Source of the DNA: Candidatus Acidiferrum typicum
GTDB taxonomy: Bacteria > Acidobacteriota > Terriglobia > Acidiferrales > UBA7541
Assembly (NCBI GenBank): GCA_025463055.1
Contig: JAOAPV010000068.1
Location: forward strand, 1-44,376
DNA length: 44,376 bases
Direction of reading: 5' to 3'
Positions 7,618 to 15,282 of this stretch are shown piece after piece. Both the position numbers and the translations under genes were made by a program. Within the stretch, counting starts at the first letter, position 1. Each line of letters opens with the position of its first letter. A model generated the notes under the pieces. That model saw only the letters and a program-made list of their open reading frames with translations, searched no databases and was not told the DNA's origin.

Positions 7618-7640
7618 TCGAATACAAATCTAAAGTAGCG

Positions 7641-7672
7641 AATGCCTGGACTTGTTCCGGGCATTTCTATTT
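7641..7672 (+). terminator. terminator-like hairpin before terL
   Basis: AATGCCTGGA (7641-7650) pairs with TTCCGGGCATT (7655-7665) with one T-G wobble, followed by TCTATTTT. It separates the 156-residue gene from terL. The upstream in-frame ATG of terL at 7642 is inside this hairpin, which argues for the internal start at 7693. Confidence 0.6.
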
Positions 7673-7692
7673 TCACCTACGAGGGAGAAAGG

Positions 7693-9942
7693 ATGACCGA
7701 GCAAGAAGTCGTAACCCAGACCACAGTCGATATTGTCGAAGTCACTGCGCCAAAGAAAAAGGCGGGCAGACCAAAGAAATTAGCACCCAAAGGAACACCC
7801 GAGCGCAGGGAATATCAAAAGAAGGCCACTCAGGGAACCAGGGCACGGGCTGCTGAAGCAGAAGATCAGGCCGCGCAGCAGATCGGTTCGGATAAATCAC
7901 CCAAGGATGATGAAGCAAAGAAAATTCTCCGCGCCGAAGGAATCAAGAATCCACACGTTCAAGATGTGTTGATCGAGAATGCCAAGATAGCCGCTGTTCA
8001 CTACCAAATTCCTTATAACCGATACCTACTCAAGAACGGTCTTCGTAAGACTCTCGCGGAATTGAAGGGCGAGGCATTTGAAGCGCCCGTGATCAGCGAA
8101 GGCGAGCTAGTTGACGGCGAAATCCTTTTTAAAAAAGACCTTCACTATCTTTGGGACTTCGGATACTTCCGCCAGCCTGTAACGTTCGAACAATGGTTGG
8201 AGATTCGATTCAAGGCGAAGTCATCGGCTTTTTACTTAGGCCGAGAGATTTTGGGGATGGACTTCCACGAGTTGCATCAAGCTTGGACCGAATTCTTTCC
8301 TCAGTTCGATCCTCGTGGACTGAAGCCCTTATTCTCAATGGAAGACGCTAAGGCATGGCTGGCTCGTCAGTCCGAGAAGAAGACCTTCGTCCTTCAATGC
8401 TCCCGTAACAGCTATAAAAGTAGCTTCGCGGCGATCCTGGCTTTGACGATCATCCTTTGTCAGCCGTCAATCCGAATCCGCTTGGTTTCCGCGACCGATG
8501 ACCTTGCGTCAGATTTCGTTGCAGCTATCCGAAGATACTTCGTCATTCAGATTCCTGACTCGCCGAGTTTGTTCGTACAACTCTTTAGCGAATACTGCAT
8601 TCCGCCAGATGAAGGCCAGGAGTCGATGTATGAGTGCCCCCTCGCACATTTAAATTTGGTAGCCGCGACCTGTGAGGCGTCAAGTATTTCTTCAAAGCAA
8701 GCTGGGAGACGTGCCGATGTCTTGCTCTGTGACGATGTCCAGGAAGAAGGCTCAGTTGCAACGGACAATTTGCGCGAAAAAGGTATCACCAGATTTGACC
8801 TCCTTCAAAAATTGATCGAGGTCGGGGGTTACACAATTTCACTTTCGACGCCTTGGCATAAGAAAGACATAAGCGGCGTCTTGATTGAGAGATCGGAAAA
8901 TGATCCAAGTACTTTGACCGCGGTGCGGATCGATCCTGCGTGGGAAGTCCTTCCTCATGCCCACAACACTCCGATTCTCGAATTGAAGGAAGCCGACGTT
9001 AAGCTAGTTTTTCCTGAGCGCCTAACGTTCCAATTCCTGGTTTCGGAAGCTAGAAAGAACATCAAGCAGTTTTTGAGCCAGAACCTTTGTATCTTTCCTG
9101 ACGATGCTGATTCTTCAAAGCTCAAAGTTCACTTTGATTTGGACGTGCTCCACGGGGCTGTGCGTTCGTACGCATTCTTCGATCAAAGAAACCCCGCTTT
9201 ACAACTAGTTGGAACCTACACGGGGCTGGACTCTGCATGGAGCACGGAACGCTACGCGGACTTTTCCGCCTTGATCACTTGCAAAATCTTCAAGGAAATC
9301 AAAAGTGGCCGATTCATTATAGGCGTCACGGACATTCGTCTCTTCCAGCTTCGAATCCAGGAGTTAGCGCAAGAAGTCATCCGCTGCTTCCGCGACAACA
9401 GACCAGACAGGGTAGTGGCAGAACGTTCTGGCTCTTGGCAGTCGTTGGCCCAAGCGATAAATATTGAAGCTAGAGAACGCCAGTTGTTTCCGGCTCCAAA
9501 TATTTACTGGAAGCATGTCTCTTCGGGCGCGGGGGATAAGAAAAGCAAGGCCGCACGAATCAAATCTTTGGAGGCTCCGCTCGCTACGGGACAGTTGGTG
9601 TTCATGCAGCACCCGATGTTAGAGGAATTATTCACGCAATTTGTGAACTATACCGGGGCTCGTTCCACCCAACAAAAGAAAGACGATGGACCTGACGCAT
9701 TGGCGGCTGCCGCGGAGCAATACTTCTTCCCTTTATTCAGTAGGGTAGAAAAAACAGAAGAAGAAATTCAAATAGAAAACGACATCGCAAAGAGAAACAC
9801 GATGTGGGGTGAATATGACATGTACTTCGGGACTGCTCCGAATACAATTCCTCATTCACTCCCATCCGCGCCGCAGCCCGCGCCGACCAACCCATTGACC
9901 AGCCATTTATCGCGCTTCGGCATGGTTCGGCCCAGAGCGTAG
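7693..9942 (+). CDS. terL: phage terminase large subunit
   Basis: A 749-residue DNA-packaging motor protein with an ATPase plus nuclease layout. ATG 7693 is chosen because GGGAGAAAGG precedes it. An upstream in-frame ATG at 7642 falls in a hairpin. The N-terminus is a basic extension (PKKKAGRPKK). The Walker-A-like loop is CSRNSYKSSFA near residues 236-246, Walker B ADVLLCDDVQEE near 339-350 and the coupling motif STPWHK near 384-389. The nuclease acidic residues are seen in GLDSAW (about 511), ERSGSW (about 577) and DDGPDALAAA (about 664-673). It is longer than many TerL proteins because of the first 150 residues. It marks the element as phage-derived, yet no portal or capsid gene follows. 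Confidence 0.92.
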   Translation: MTEQEVVTQTTVDIVEVTAPKKKAGRPKKLAPKGTPERREYQKKATQGTRARAAEAEDQAAQQIGSDKSPKDDEAKKILRAEGIKNPHVQDVLIENAKIAAVHYQIPYNRYLLKNGLRKTLAELKGEAFEAPVISEGELVDGEILFKKDLHYLWDFGYFRQPVTFEQWLEIRFKAKSSAFYLGREILGMDFHELHQAWTEFFPQFDPRGLKPLFSMEDAKAWLARQSEKKTFVLQCSRNSYKSSFAAILALTIILCQPSIRIRLVSATDDLASDFVAAIRRYFVIQIPDSPSLFVQLFSEYCIPPDEGQESMYECPLAHLNLVAATCEASSISSKQAGRRADVLLCDDVQEEGSVATDNLREKGITRFDLLQKLIEVGGYTISLSTPWHKKDISGVLIERSENDPSTLTAVRIDPAWEVLPHAHNTPILELKEADVKLVFPERLTFQFLVSEARKNIKQFLSQNLCIFPDDADSSKLKVHFDLDVLHGAVRSYAFFDQRNPALQLVGTYTGLDSAWSTERYADFSALITCKIFKEIKSGRFIIGVTDIRLFQLRIQELAQEVIRCFRDNRPDRVVAERSGSWQSLAQAINIEARERQLFPAPNIYWKHVSSGAGDKKSKAARIKSLEAPLATGQLVFMQHPMLEELFTQFVNYTGARSTQQKKDDGPDALAAAAEQYFFPLFSRVEKTEEEIQIENDIAKRNTMWGEYDMYFGTAPNTIPHSLPSAPQPAPTNPLTSHLSRFGMVRPRA

Positions 9943-9949
9943 GAATGAA

Positions 9950-10441
9950 ATGGCCTCAAGGACACTGAGCCGCGCCTCAATGCGACGGCTTGCCAACAAC
10001 TATGATCCGAAGCCGTATCGTGTTTCCGGAACGATCCGGCGCGTGGACTTTGATCGACAGCTTGTAAAGATCACGTCAGACCAAGGGACGTACAGCGCGT
10101 TCACGAGTCGGATCAATGCACGAAATGGTCATGGATGCATCGTTCGACCGGGTGACCGTGTCACGTTCGGAGTGATTGAAGATACGAACCATGCAGTCGA
10201 TATCAACTTCGTTGATCCGCCAGATGTTCAGCTCCCTGAAGAGGAAGTTTCGCGGATCACCAGAATTGCCGAGATGATCTTCGCAAAGCGGGTTGAACCG
10301 AACTGTCGTTGCCCAATCTTCATTGGGCTCGCCAATAGTTTCCCGGAGCTTCAAGTCGGGGACAAGATTCACCACACGGTTGGTAAGGATCAAGCTGGCA
10401 AACCAATCGCGACGAACATTCGAAAGCTAGAAACCAAATAA
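9950..10441 (+). CDS. tandem cold-shock/OB-like domain protein
   Basis: A 163-residue protein starting 8 bases after terL. Residues about 21-87 (YRVSGTIRRVDFDRQLVKITSD...GDRVTFGVIEDTNHAVDINFV) have the strand pattern of a cold-shock domain, including the closing VRPGDRVTF...A.(D/N)I. The C-terminal portion, about 118-160 (CPIFIGLANSFPELQVGDKIHHTV...GKPIATNIRKLE), repeats the second half of the same fold, so it may be a degenerate double domain. The aromatic RNP residues are largely missing, so binding to nucleic acid is uncertain. It sits where portal or accessory packaging genes would be expected. The assignment rests on pattern only. Confidence 0.65.
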   Translation: MASRTLSRASMRRLANNYDPKPYRVSGTIRRVDFDRQLVKITSDQGTYSAFTSRINARNGHGCIVRPGDRVTFGVIEDTNHAVDINFVDPPDVQLPEEEVSRITRIAEMIFAKRVEPNCRCPIFIGLANSFPELQVGDKIHHTVGKDQAGKPIATNIRKLETK

Positions 10442-10450
10442 GTTTGGTTG

Positions 10451-10477
10451 CCGGAACATTGCGCAATGTGATTCCGG
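10451..10477. other. intercistronic hairpin
   Basis: CCGGAA (10451-10456) and TTCCGG (10472-10477) enclose CATTGCGCAATG (10457-10468), itself a perfect palindrome, with a 3-base bulge. No T-run follows, so it may be an RNA processing or protein-binding site rather than a terminator. The following word CGATCACGGG (10478-10487) recurs at 12318-12327 before another gene of the element. Confidence 0.5.
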
Positions 10478-10540
10478 CGATCACGGGCCGACGAACCTCC
10501 GCGTTGGCCCAAAAGATTCACGGAGGAATTAGGAGAAACA

Positions 10541-11395
10541 ATGAGTAGAACGGAAATGAGATACACCCGAAACGAAATGATCGAAGCGATCCAAGCGATC
10601 TTCAAACCCCAAAATGGTTCTCGCTGGCTCGAACAATTAGATGTCGTTAATTTGGAGCAGCTAATGGACAAGTCGGCGGATGAAATCGACCTGTTCTATC
10701 GACGCTGCGCATTGTCCCAACAGAAGGCCGCAACAAACCGTCAGCGCGAGATGTTGGCTATCTTTCATTATTCTGGTTTGAAGTCTCCATCACCAAGGAA
10801 CGAAGCGGCGTTGGATCAGGTTTTTCCTGGCCCGACTTTGAGTTTGGAGAACTTCCGTAGTTATGTTCAACAGAATCCAGATGTTGCTAGACAGCGTTTC
10901 GAGTGGGCCAGTGAGCCGTTCGCCCAGGTCGAACAAGCGGCAGCAGCACGACTGGCCGGTGAAAAGCGGTTGTTTGCCGAATTCTGCCGGAAGAACAGTG
11001 TCGGCGAGAACCAAGCTAATTTCGGAATATGGCGTGAAACGCATTCTACTGCCGGATTAGCTCCAGCGTCTCAGGAGGAACTCGACCAGTGGAACCAGGA
11101 GCGAATTGAGCAGCGCAATAATTTTCTGCTCGGGGCGGACAACCAAACCCTCCGAAACATAGCTCGTCGAGAGGGAGCGGAGAGACACCACGCTGCTGTA
11201 CAGGAGGAAACAGATCGTCAGCTTCAGGCGAGTCAAGCTCGCGATGCCGCTATTGGTTTCCCTCCGCTACCTGCGGTCTGGAAAGGTGAACCGCTGGACC
11301 CTGGTTTCATTAAGGGAGCCGCCTCCGAGACACTTCGTTTATTAAATAGACGTTTTGGCGCAGCCGCTGTTAATGCTCGTCTTTGCGGGAAGTAA
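10541..11395 (+). CDS. hypothetical protein of the phage-like element
   Basis: A 284-residue protein. ATG 10541 follows a strong ribosome site (GGAGGAATTAGGAGAAAC). It is rich in Gln, Glu, Arg and Ala and predicted mostly helical (for example QVEQAAAARLAGEKRLFAEF and ERHHAAVQEETDRQLQASQA). No signal peptide, membrane segment or known domain is recognised. The helical, Gln/Ala-rich composition resembles phage scaffolding or internal virion proteins, but that is a weak resemblance and no function is assigned. It is followed 28 bases later by another unknown gene in the same direction. Confidence 0.75.
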   Translation: MSRTEMRYTRNEMIEAIQAIFKPQNGSRWLEQLDVVNLEQLMDKSADEIDLFYRRCALSQQKAATNRQREMLAIFHYSGLKSPSPRNEAALDQVFPGPTLSLENFRSYVQQNPDVARQRFEWASEPFAQVEQAAAARLAGEKRLFAEFCRKNSVGENQANFGIWRETHSTAGLAPASQEELDQWNQERIEQRNNFLLGADNQTLRNIARREGAERHHAAVQEETDRQLQASQARDAAIGFPPLPAVWKGEPLDPGFIKGAASETLRLLNRRFGAAAVNARLCGK

Positions 11396-11423
11396 ACGCG
11401 CATAGCGCGATAGGAGATTAGAA

Positions 11424-12164
11424 ATGGCACGTACATCAACAGAATTTACACAAGCCGAACGAAACGCGTTCGAAGCATTCTTTGTGAAGAATCATCTGGT
11501 CATTGATGGCGCAGTCGGCCACAAGAATGGTGAAATCCTCGCTGATTTTATCGCGAATAAAATGAATTCCGATATCACTGCGGAGACCCTGGCCGCGGCG
11601 GTCAAGGTTGTGAAGGGGCTAGTGTTTAAGACGGCAGCCCAAAGAGAATTCGACACAGCAATTTCGGGAATGAGTGAAGCTGAGAAATCCGTAGTCAGCA
11701 AATGGCTAGAGCGCCAAAAGCAACTCGTGCTAGACGGCGACCCTGGCTTCGAAAACTTCTCAATCATTGTCGGTTGGCTCCGCGCTCGGAACTATCCGAT
11801 CTCGGAACAGAACCTCAATATGAGTTTGACGAACGTCATCAACAACAGTTGCCAGCGTTCCCTGCATTGGAAGGCAGCGCCAGCACACGAGGGTGGATAT
11901 GGCCGCCACAGTGGTAAGAAGTTTGACAGCAAAAATGAACCGGAAGAAGAACGCTTGTATGTCGGTGGGAGGTTGAACCACTCACATAATCCAGGGTACG
12001 CACCAAAGCCAAAAGAGACTTCAACATCAGCCGACGAAGCACGCTGGCGTCAAATGGCGGAAAATTTGCGCGCCAATACCCACAGCAGGACAGCGGAAAT
12101 ACAAAAAATCATGCGACCGACATGGCGTGAAACCTTTGAGGCGCGAAACAAAGCGTTGTCATGA
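11424..12164 (+). CDS. hypothetical protein of the phage-like element
   Basis: A 246-residue protein starting at ATG 11424 after GGAGATTAGAA. The N-terminal part (residues 1 to about 130) is helical, with a repeated style of segment, EFTQAERNAFEAFF and EFDTAISGMSEAEKSVVSKW. The C-terminal 110 residues are polar, rich in Gly, His, Asn and Glu, and probably disordered. No family is recognised. Shared composition and direction with the previous gene suggest a two-gene unit ended by the hairpins at 12245-12410. Confidence 0.75.
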   Translation: MARTSTEFTQAERNAFEAFFVKNHLVIDGAVGHKNGEILADFIANKMNSDITAETLAAAVKVVKGLVFKTAAQREFDTAISGMSEAEKSVVSKWLERQKQLVLDGDPGFENFSIIVGWLRARNYPISEQNLNMSLTNVINNSCQRSLHWKAAPAHEGGYGRHSGKKFDSKNEPEEERLYVGGRLNHSHNPGYAPKPKETSTSADEARWRQMAENLRANTHSRTAEIQKIMRPTWRETFEARNKALS

Positions 12165-12244
12165 AGCGCGGAACGTACAAGCGGAGTTGAACTCGTCAAA
12201 GTTGTTTTGGCTCGCCCCTCCATAGCGACCCAGGGCAAAGTCTG

Positions 12245-12356
12245 CCGAGATTAAACATCCAGGCGATACCGATCTAGCCTAATGGCCTGAAATCTCGGTT
12301 TCGTACCTAGTCCTGGACGATCACGGGGCTGCTCAAATTCGAATGAGCCGTGATCG
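12245..12356. other. non-coding stem-loop cluster
   Basis: Two strong dyads lie in the gene-free stretch 12165-12438: CCGAGATT (12245-12252) with AATCTCGG (12291-12298), enclosing AGGC/GCCT (12261-12264 and 12277-12280), and CGATCACGG (12318-12326) with CCGTGATCG (12348-12356), enclosing CTCA/TGAG. With the terminator at 12370 this makes three consecutive stem-loops. They could be a structured RNA, a leader or an operator cluster. I see no open frame there worth calling. Confidence 0.4.
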
Positions 12357-12369
12357 CGAGACAGCCAAG

Positions 12370-12410
12370 AGGACGTTCGTCATTGCAATGGCGGGCGTCC
12401 TTCTATTTTT
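12370..12410 (+). terminator. rho-independent terminator-like hairpin
   Basis: AGGACGTTCGTCATT pairs with AATGGCGGGCGTCCT (stem 12370-12401, about 13-15 pairs including G-T wobbles) followed by TTCTATTTTT. It lies just upstream of the glycosyltransferase gene and downstream of two unknown genes. Confidence 0.62.
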
Positions 12411-12438
12411 AGCGGCTTGAGCCGCGAAGGAGCAGTTT

Positions 12439-13056
12439 GTGGAAGTAAATATTCTAGTTGCGGTTCCATGTTTTGGCGGGCTTGTGCAAAGCAGGACGAT
12501 GGGCTCGTTGATTGAGTTGGACCGCTGGTTCTACGGAAATAAAATCGAACATACGATCTCGACTATCAGTAACGAGAGCCTCGTTACTAGGGTCCGAAAT
12601 CGTTTTGCCAGCATAGCTGCCTTCGACAGGGATTCGCAGGGGCGGCAATTCAGCCATTTGCTTTTCGTCGATGCAGACCTAGTGTTTACCGCGCAAGATG
12701 TCCTGACTATGATTTAGGCAAATAAGTCAATCATAGGACTACCTTACGTTCGCAAAGACTTGATGTGGGTATCGGTCGGGGCCGCCGCACGTGCAGGCGT
12801 CCCAGACGATATGTTGAAATATTTTGCGGGGGACGTTTGTCTGAACACCAGCAGGGCGTTGCCAATTAACGAGATCACCCAAGTCGATCAGCTAGCTGGC
12901 GGACTAATGCTCATCGAGTCGAAAGTTTTTACTGCACTAGCCGACCGATATCCAGAACGCAAATACACACTGTATGACGGCGAACTAGAATCCAAGTTCA
13001 ATCGCGGTCGGACTTTTGCGTATGAATTTTATCGAAGAATTTGCGGACCTACTTAA
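12439..13056 (+). pseudogene. glycosyltransferase-A-like gene interrupted by an in-frame amber codon
   Basis: GTG 12439 has an excellent ribosome site (AAGGAG at 12427-12432). The frame runs 92 codons to TAG 12715-12717, then stays open in the same frame for 113 more codons to 13056. Read through the TAG it is one protein of about 205 residues with a nucleotide-sugar transferase look: VAVPCFGGLVQS at the start, FVDADLVF with a DxD metal-binding motif near residues 74-81, and a downstream QLAGGLMLIESKVF segment. The amber codon falls between the DxD motif and the GLPYVRKDLMW segment, both of which are needed. It is therefore a recent nonsense mutation, a sequencing error or, less likely, a suppressed stop. 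Neighbouring genes also end in TAG, which argues against recoding. Confidence 0.72.
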
Positions 13057-13279
13057 GACCCTCATTGAAGACTGGAACGCAGCGGGGAAATCGACAGAAT
13101 CTGAAGCCGACGAGGTTATTCGGATAATCGCTCTGTCGCTTTGTGAGATCGACCCTGAATTCGGACCTTCTCTCGATTCACCTGAATTACACGATTTTGT
13201 TTTCGGGCACGAAGATGAGATCGGTTCAGCGAGTAAGCCCTTATTCGCAATGTTGAAACAGACGATGATTGTTCACTAA
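13022..13279 (+). CDS. hypothetical acidic protein
   Basis: An 85-residue frame (ATG 13022; an alternative ATG lies at 13016) overlapping the 3' end of the interrupted glycosyltransferase by about 35 bases in another frame. It is strongly acidic and helix-prone (MNFIEEFADLLKTLIEDWNAAGKS...) and stops just before a terminator hairpin at 13305, a sensible end for an operon. No Shine-Dalgarno sequence is clear and no family is recognised. Composition looks like a real protein, but the overlap keeps confidence moderate. Confidence 0.45.
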   Translation: MNFIEEFADLLKTLIEDWNAAGKSTESEADEVIRIIALSLCEIDPEFGPSLDSPELHDFVFGHEDEIGSASKPLFAMLKQTMIVH

Positions 13280-13304
13280 ATCGCAGTTGCACTTTGAAAA
13301 AGGA

Positions 13305-13348
13305 AAACCCCGACTGTGGATTGATCGCAGCCGGGGTTTCTGCTTTTT
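13305..13348 (+). terminator. rho-independent terminator
   Basis: AAACCCCG (13305-13312) and CGGGGTTT (13332-13339), with an inner CTG/CAG pairing, followed by CTGCTTTTT. It ends the left-to-right gene series of the element before the integration module. Confidence 0.68.
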
Positions 13349-13421
13349 GGTTTCGCTATTTGAATACGCCGAGAAAGCAGAAATAGGTCGAAAGTTCCGA
13401 GCACCGAAAGATCGGCCCCTC

Positions 13422-13661
13422 GCAAACTCGAATTTCGCTTGCAAACTCGACGAAATGCTAGTACTATTACTAGGTAAGCCAGCATCTCCCCGATGCATCT
13501 GTTAGTACCGCGCCAGGGCTTGCGATTCGCGCAACTGTTCGGAACATCAGAATTCCTTACAGGGTTCATAAAGGTAGCCAGCGGGCCGAAGATAACACGC
13601 CCCATTCCATAAACTGGCAAGTCAGTCTTCGTGATTCCCTCACTGACACTTCTGAATCACG
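13422..13661. promoter_or_regulatory. repeat-rich control region upstream of the excisionase gene
   Basis: The gene-free stretch 13349-13688 contains a 10-bp direct repeat GCAAACTCGA (13422-13431 and 13441-13450). It also has an inverted repeat CTAGTA-ctat-TACTAG (13458-13473) and two interleaved dyads, GTCAGT/ACTGAC (13621-13626, 13642-13647) and CGTGATTC/GAATCACG (13630-13637, 13654-13661). Such arrays upstream of xis/int genes often bind excisionase, integrase arms or a repressor. This role is inferred from position. Confidence 0.35.
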
Positions 13662-13688
13662 GCGCACAACTGCGCTTTAATTCTGGAT

Positions 13689-13997
13689 GTGTCTGTGGCC
13701 CCACAAAAGAATGCCCCAACAGTTCCCGCAGTAGACGGCGCGATCCCGCCCGAAAATCTCATTCCGATTGAAGAACTGGCGAAGCGTCTTCATACGGACG
13801 AGACATGGGTGCGAGAAAAATGCCGCCGTCGCTGTCCGAACCCGATTCCAGTCCATAATTTGGGCCGTCATCTACTTTTTGATTGGGTTCAAGTTTCGGA
13901 ATGGATTCGCAACAGTCCTAGACCAATCCATGCACCTCACCGTCGTCGGACGAGGAAACAAATTGAGAACGACAACAAGTTGAAGGTGGCAGCGTAG
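13689..13997 (+). CDS. excisionase-like MerR/HTH_17 DNA-binding protein
   Basis: A 102-residue protein with GTG start at 13689 (GTG 13695 is possible). Residues about 25-75 follow the helix-turn-helix excisionase pattern: LIPIEELAKRLHTDETWVREKCRR with the recognition helix, then the wing NLGRHLLFDWVQVSEWIRN. The basic tail (HRRRTRKQIE) follows. It faces the integrase gene convergently, with their stops only 17 bases apart. It probably directs integrase toward excision of the element, or represses its genes. Confidence 0.8.
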   Translation: MSVAPQKNAPTVPAVDGAIPPENLIPIEELAKRLHTDETWVREKCRRRCPNPIPVHNLGRHLLFDWVQVSEWIRNSPRPIHAPHRRRTRKQIENDNKLKVAA

Positions 13998-14013
13998 GGA
14001 AGGGAAGTGCCCT

Positions 14014-15186
14014 TTATGCTTGCTGCCTCGCTTTCTTTTCGATTGCCTTGTACTCCGTTTCGACCTTCTCCAGCGCAGCACGCATGCGCTCCAGAGACGG
14101 TTTGATGTAGTGCCGACCAGCCACGCTCTTAGAGGACTTGGTGGAGTGGCGCAGGATGTGGCTGATAGTCAATTCAGGAATCTCCAGATCATGAAGTACC
14201 GTGGACAATCCACGGCGGAATGCGTGCAACCCGTGCCACTCCACGCCAGCTTTCTTCGCCTTGGGAATCACGACATCCCACACCAGATGACCGAAGTTAA
14301 TCGGACGCTCCGGGCCATTAGGAGCATGGAAGATGTATCCCGTTCCAGTGTTTCTCTCCAGATGCGCATCGAGATACTTCTTCACAATCCCGATCACTGG
14401 CACCGGAGCCTTGCTGCTTGTTGTCTTCGTATCCTCGACCAGTTTGCCGTGTACGATGGTGCGTTTGATGTTCAGAACTCCCTTCTCGCGGTCGTAATCA
14501 GCCCACCGAAGCCCCTTCAATTCTTCCGAGCGTATACCAGTGAACGTTAAGACCATGAAGGCAGCTTGTGCCGTATGATTGTCAACGGCAGTCATCAAAT
14601 CATGAACTTCTTCGAGAGTATAAGCGTGCGTATCGGCCTCGTTGCCTCCGATGCTGTTCGCAGCAGTGACGGGGTTAAAGTCGATCAGTCCAGAACCGAC
14701 AGCCGAGCGAAACGCTCCGCTCAGGAAATTCTTGATGTTGTTGTAAGCACTCTGAGCACGGACGGTATCGCCGTCGTCTTCAATCAGTGCGTCGAATATT
14801 CTGTTGATGTCAGGAGTTCTAACCTGTCGAAGCTGCATGTCGGGGATGAAGTCCGTGATGACGTTATAATCCCGCTTGTAGCTTTCAATCGTGACATCGC
14901 GGAGCTTCCGGCGAGTCTTGCTGCCAACACCAGCGGCCAAGTAGGATTCGAGGTAGGACTTAACAGAATCAGCAGACTGGCCCTGTCCCTGACCGATGTT
15001 GACTCGCGCCAGTTCCAAGTCAGCCAGTGCTTGCACGTCGCCTGGCACCGCGCCACCTTCGTTGTGGCGAACTTGCCGGAGTTTCTTGTAAGAGTCTACG
15101 CGCTTCTTAACGCCGCCCTTCTGGACCCACTCCCGTACCTTCAGAATCCACCACCGACCGTTGACCCTGATATGTCCGCTTTGCAT
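14014..15186 (-). CDS. int: tyrosine site-specific recombinase (integrase)
   Basis: A 390-residue phage-type integrase. The open frame continues 27 codons further to 15267, but the extra residues look non-coding and run towards the tRNA fragment, so ATG 15186 (MQSGHIRVNGRWW) is preferred. An N-terminal arm-binding and SAM-like core-binding part is followed by the catalytic domain with FTGIRSEELKGLRW (first Arg), HAFRRGLSTVL (HxxR) and GRHYIKPSLERM with the nucleophilic Tyr near the C-terminus. It lies beside a 3' tRNA-Cys fragment, the expected product of integration into that tRNA gene. Together with the convergent excisionase-like gene it forms the integration module of the element. Confidence 0.95.
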   Translation of the reverse strand: MQSGHIRVNGRWWILKVREWVQKGGVKKRVDSYKKLRQVRHNEGGAVPGDVQALADLELARVNIGQGQGQSADSVKSYLESYLAAGVGSKTRRKLRDVTIESYKRDYNVITDFIPDMQLRQVRTPDINRIFDALIEDDGDTVRAQSAYNNIKNFLSGAFRSAVGSGLIDFNPVTAANSIGGNEADTHAYTLEEVHDLMTAVDNHTAQAAFMVLTFTGIRSEELKGLRWADYDREKGVLNIKRTIVHGKLVEDTKTTSSKAPVPVIGIVKKYLDAHLERNTGTGYIFHAPNGPERPINFGHLVWDVVIPKAKKAGVEWHGLHAFRRGLSTVLHDLEIPELTISHILRHSTKSSKSVAGRHYIKPSLERMRAALEKVETEYKAIEKKARQQA

Positions 15187-15282
15187 TGGCTGGCCTCTAT
15201 ACCCAATATACTGCGATGTGGGTACTGAATGGGTATAACAATTAGAACCAGCCAAGCAGGCGTGCATTTCTATGGGCTTGAC

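Noticed and set aside
7642-7692. Longer N-terminus of the terminase starting at ATG 7642
   Set aside because: The codons lie in a terminator-like hairpin, have no ribosome site, and the internal ATG 7693 has a strong one.
13269-13620. Overlapping frames on both strands before the excisionase-like gene
   Set aside because: They cross a clear terminator and a repeat-rich control region and resemble no protein.
9940-13997. Systematic recoding of TAG in the element
   Set aside because: terL and the excisionase-like gene also end in TAG at sensible places, so TAG is used as a normal stop. The amber codon at 12715 is better explained as a mutation.
14020-15228. Long plus-strand frames opposite the integrase
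   Set aside because: They are antisense frames of a gene with clear catalytic motifs and show no family features.
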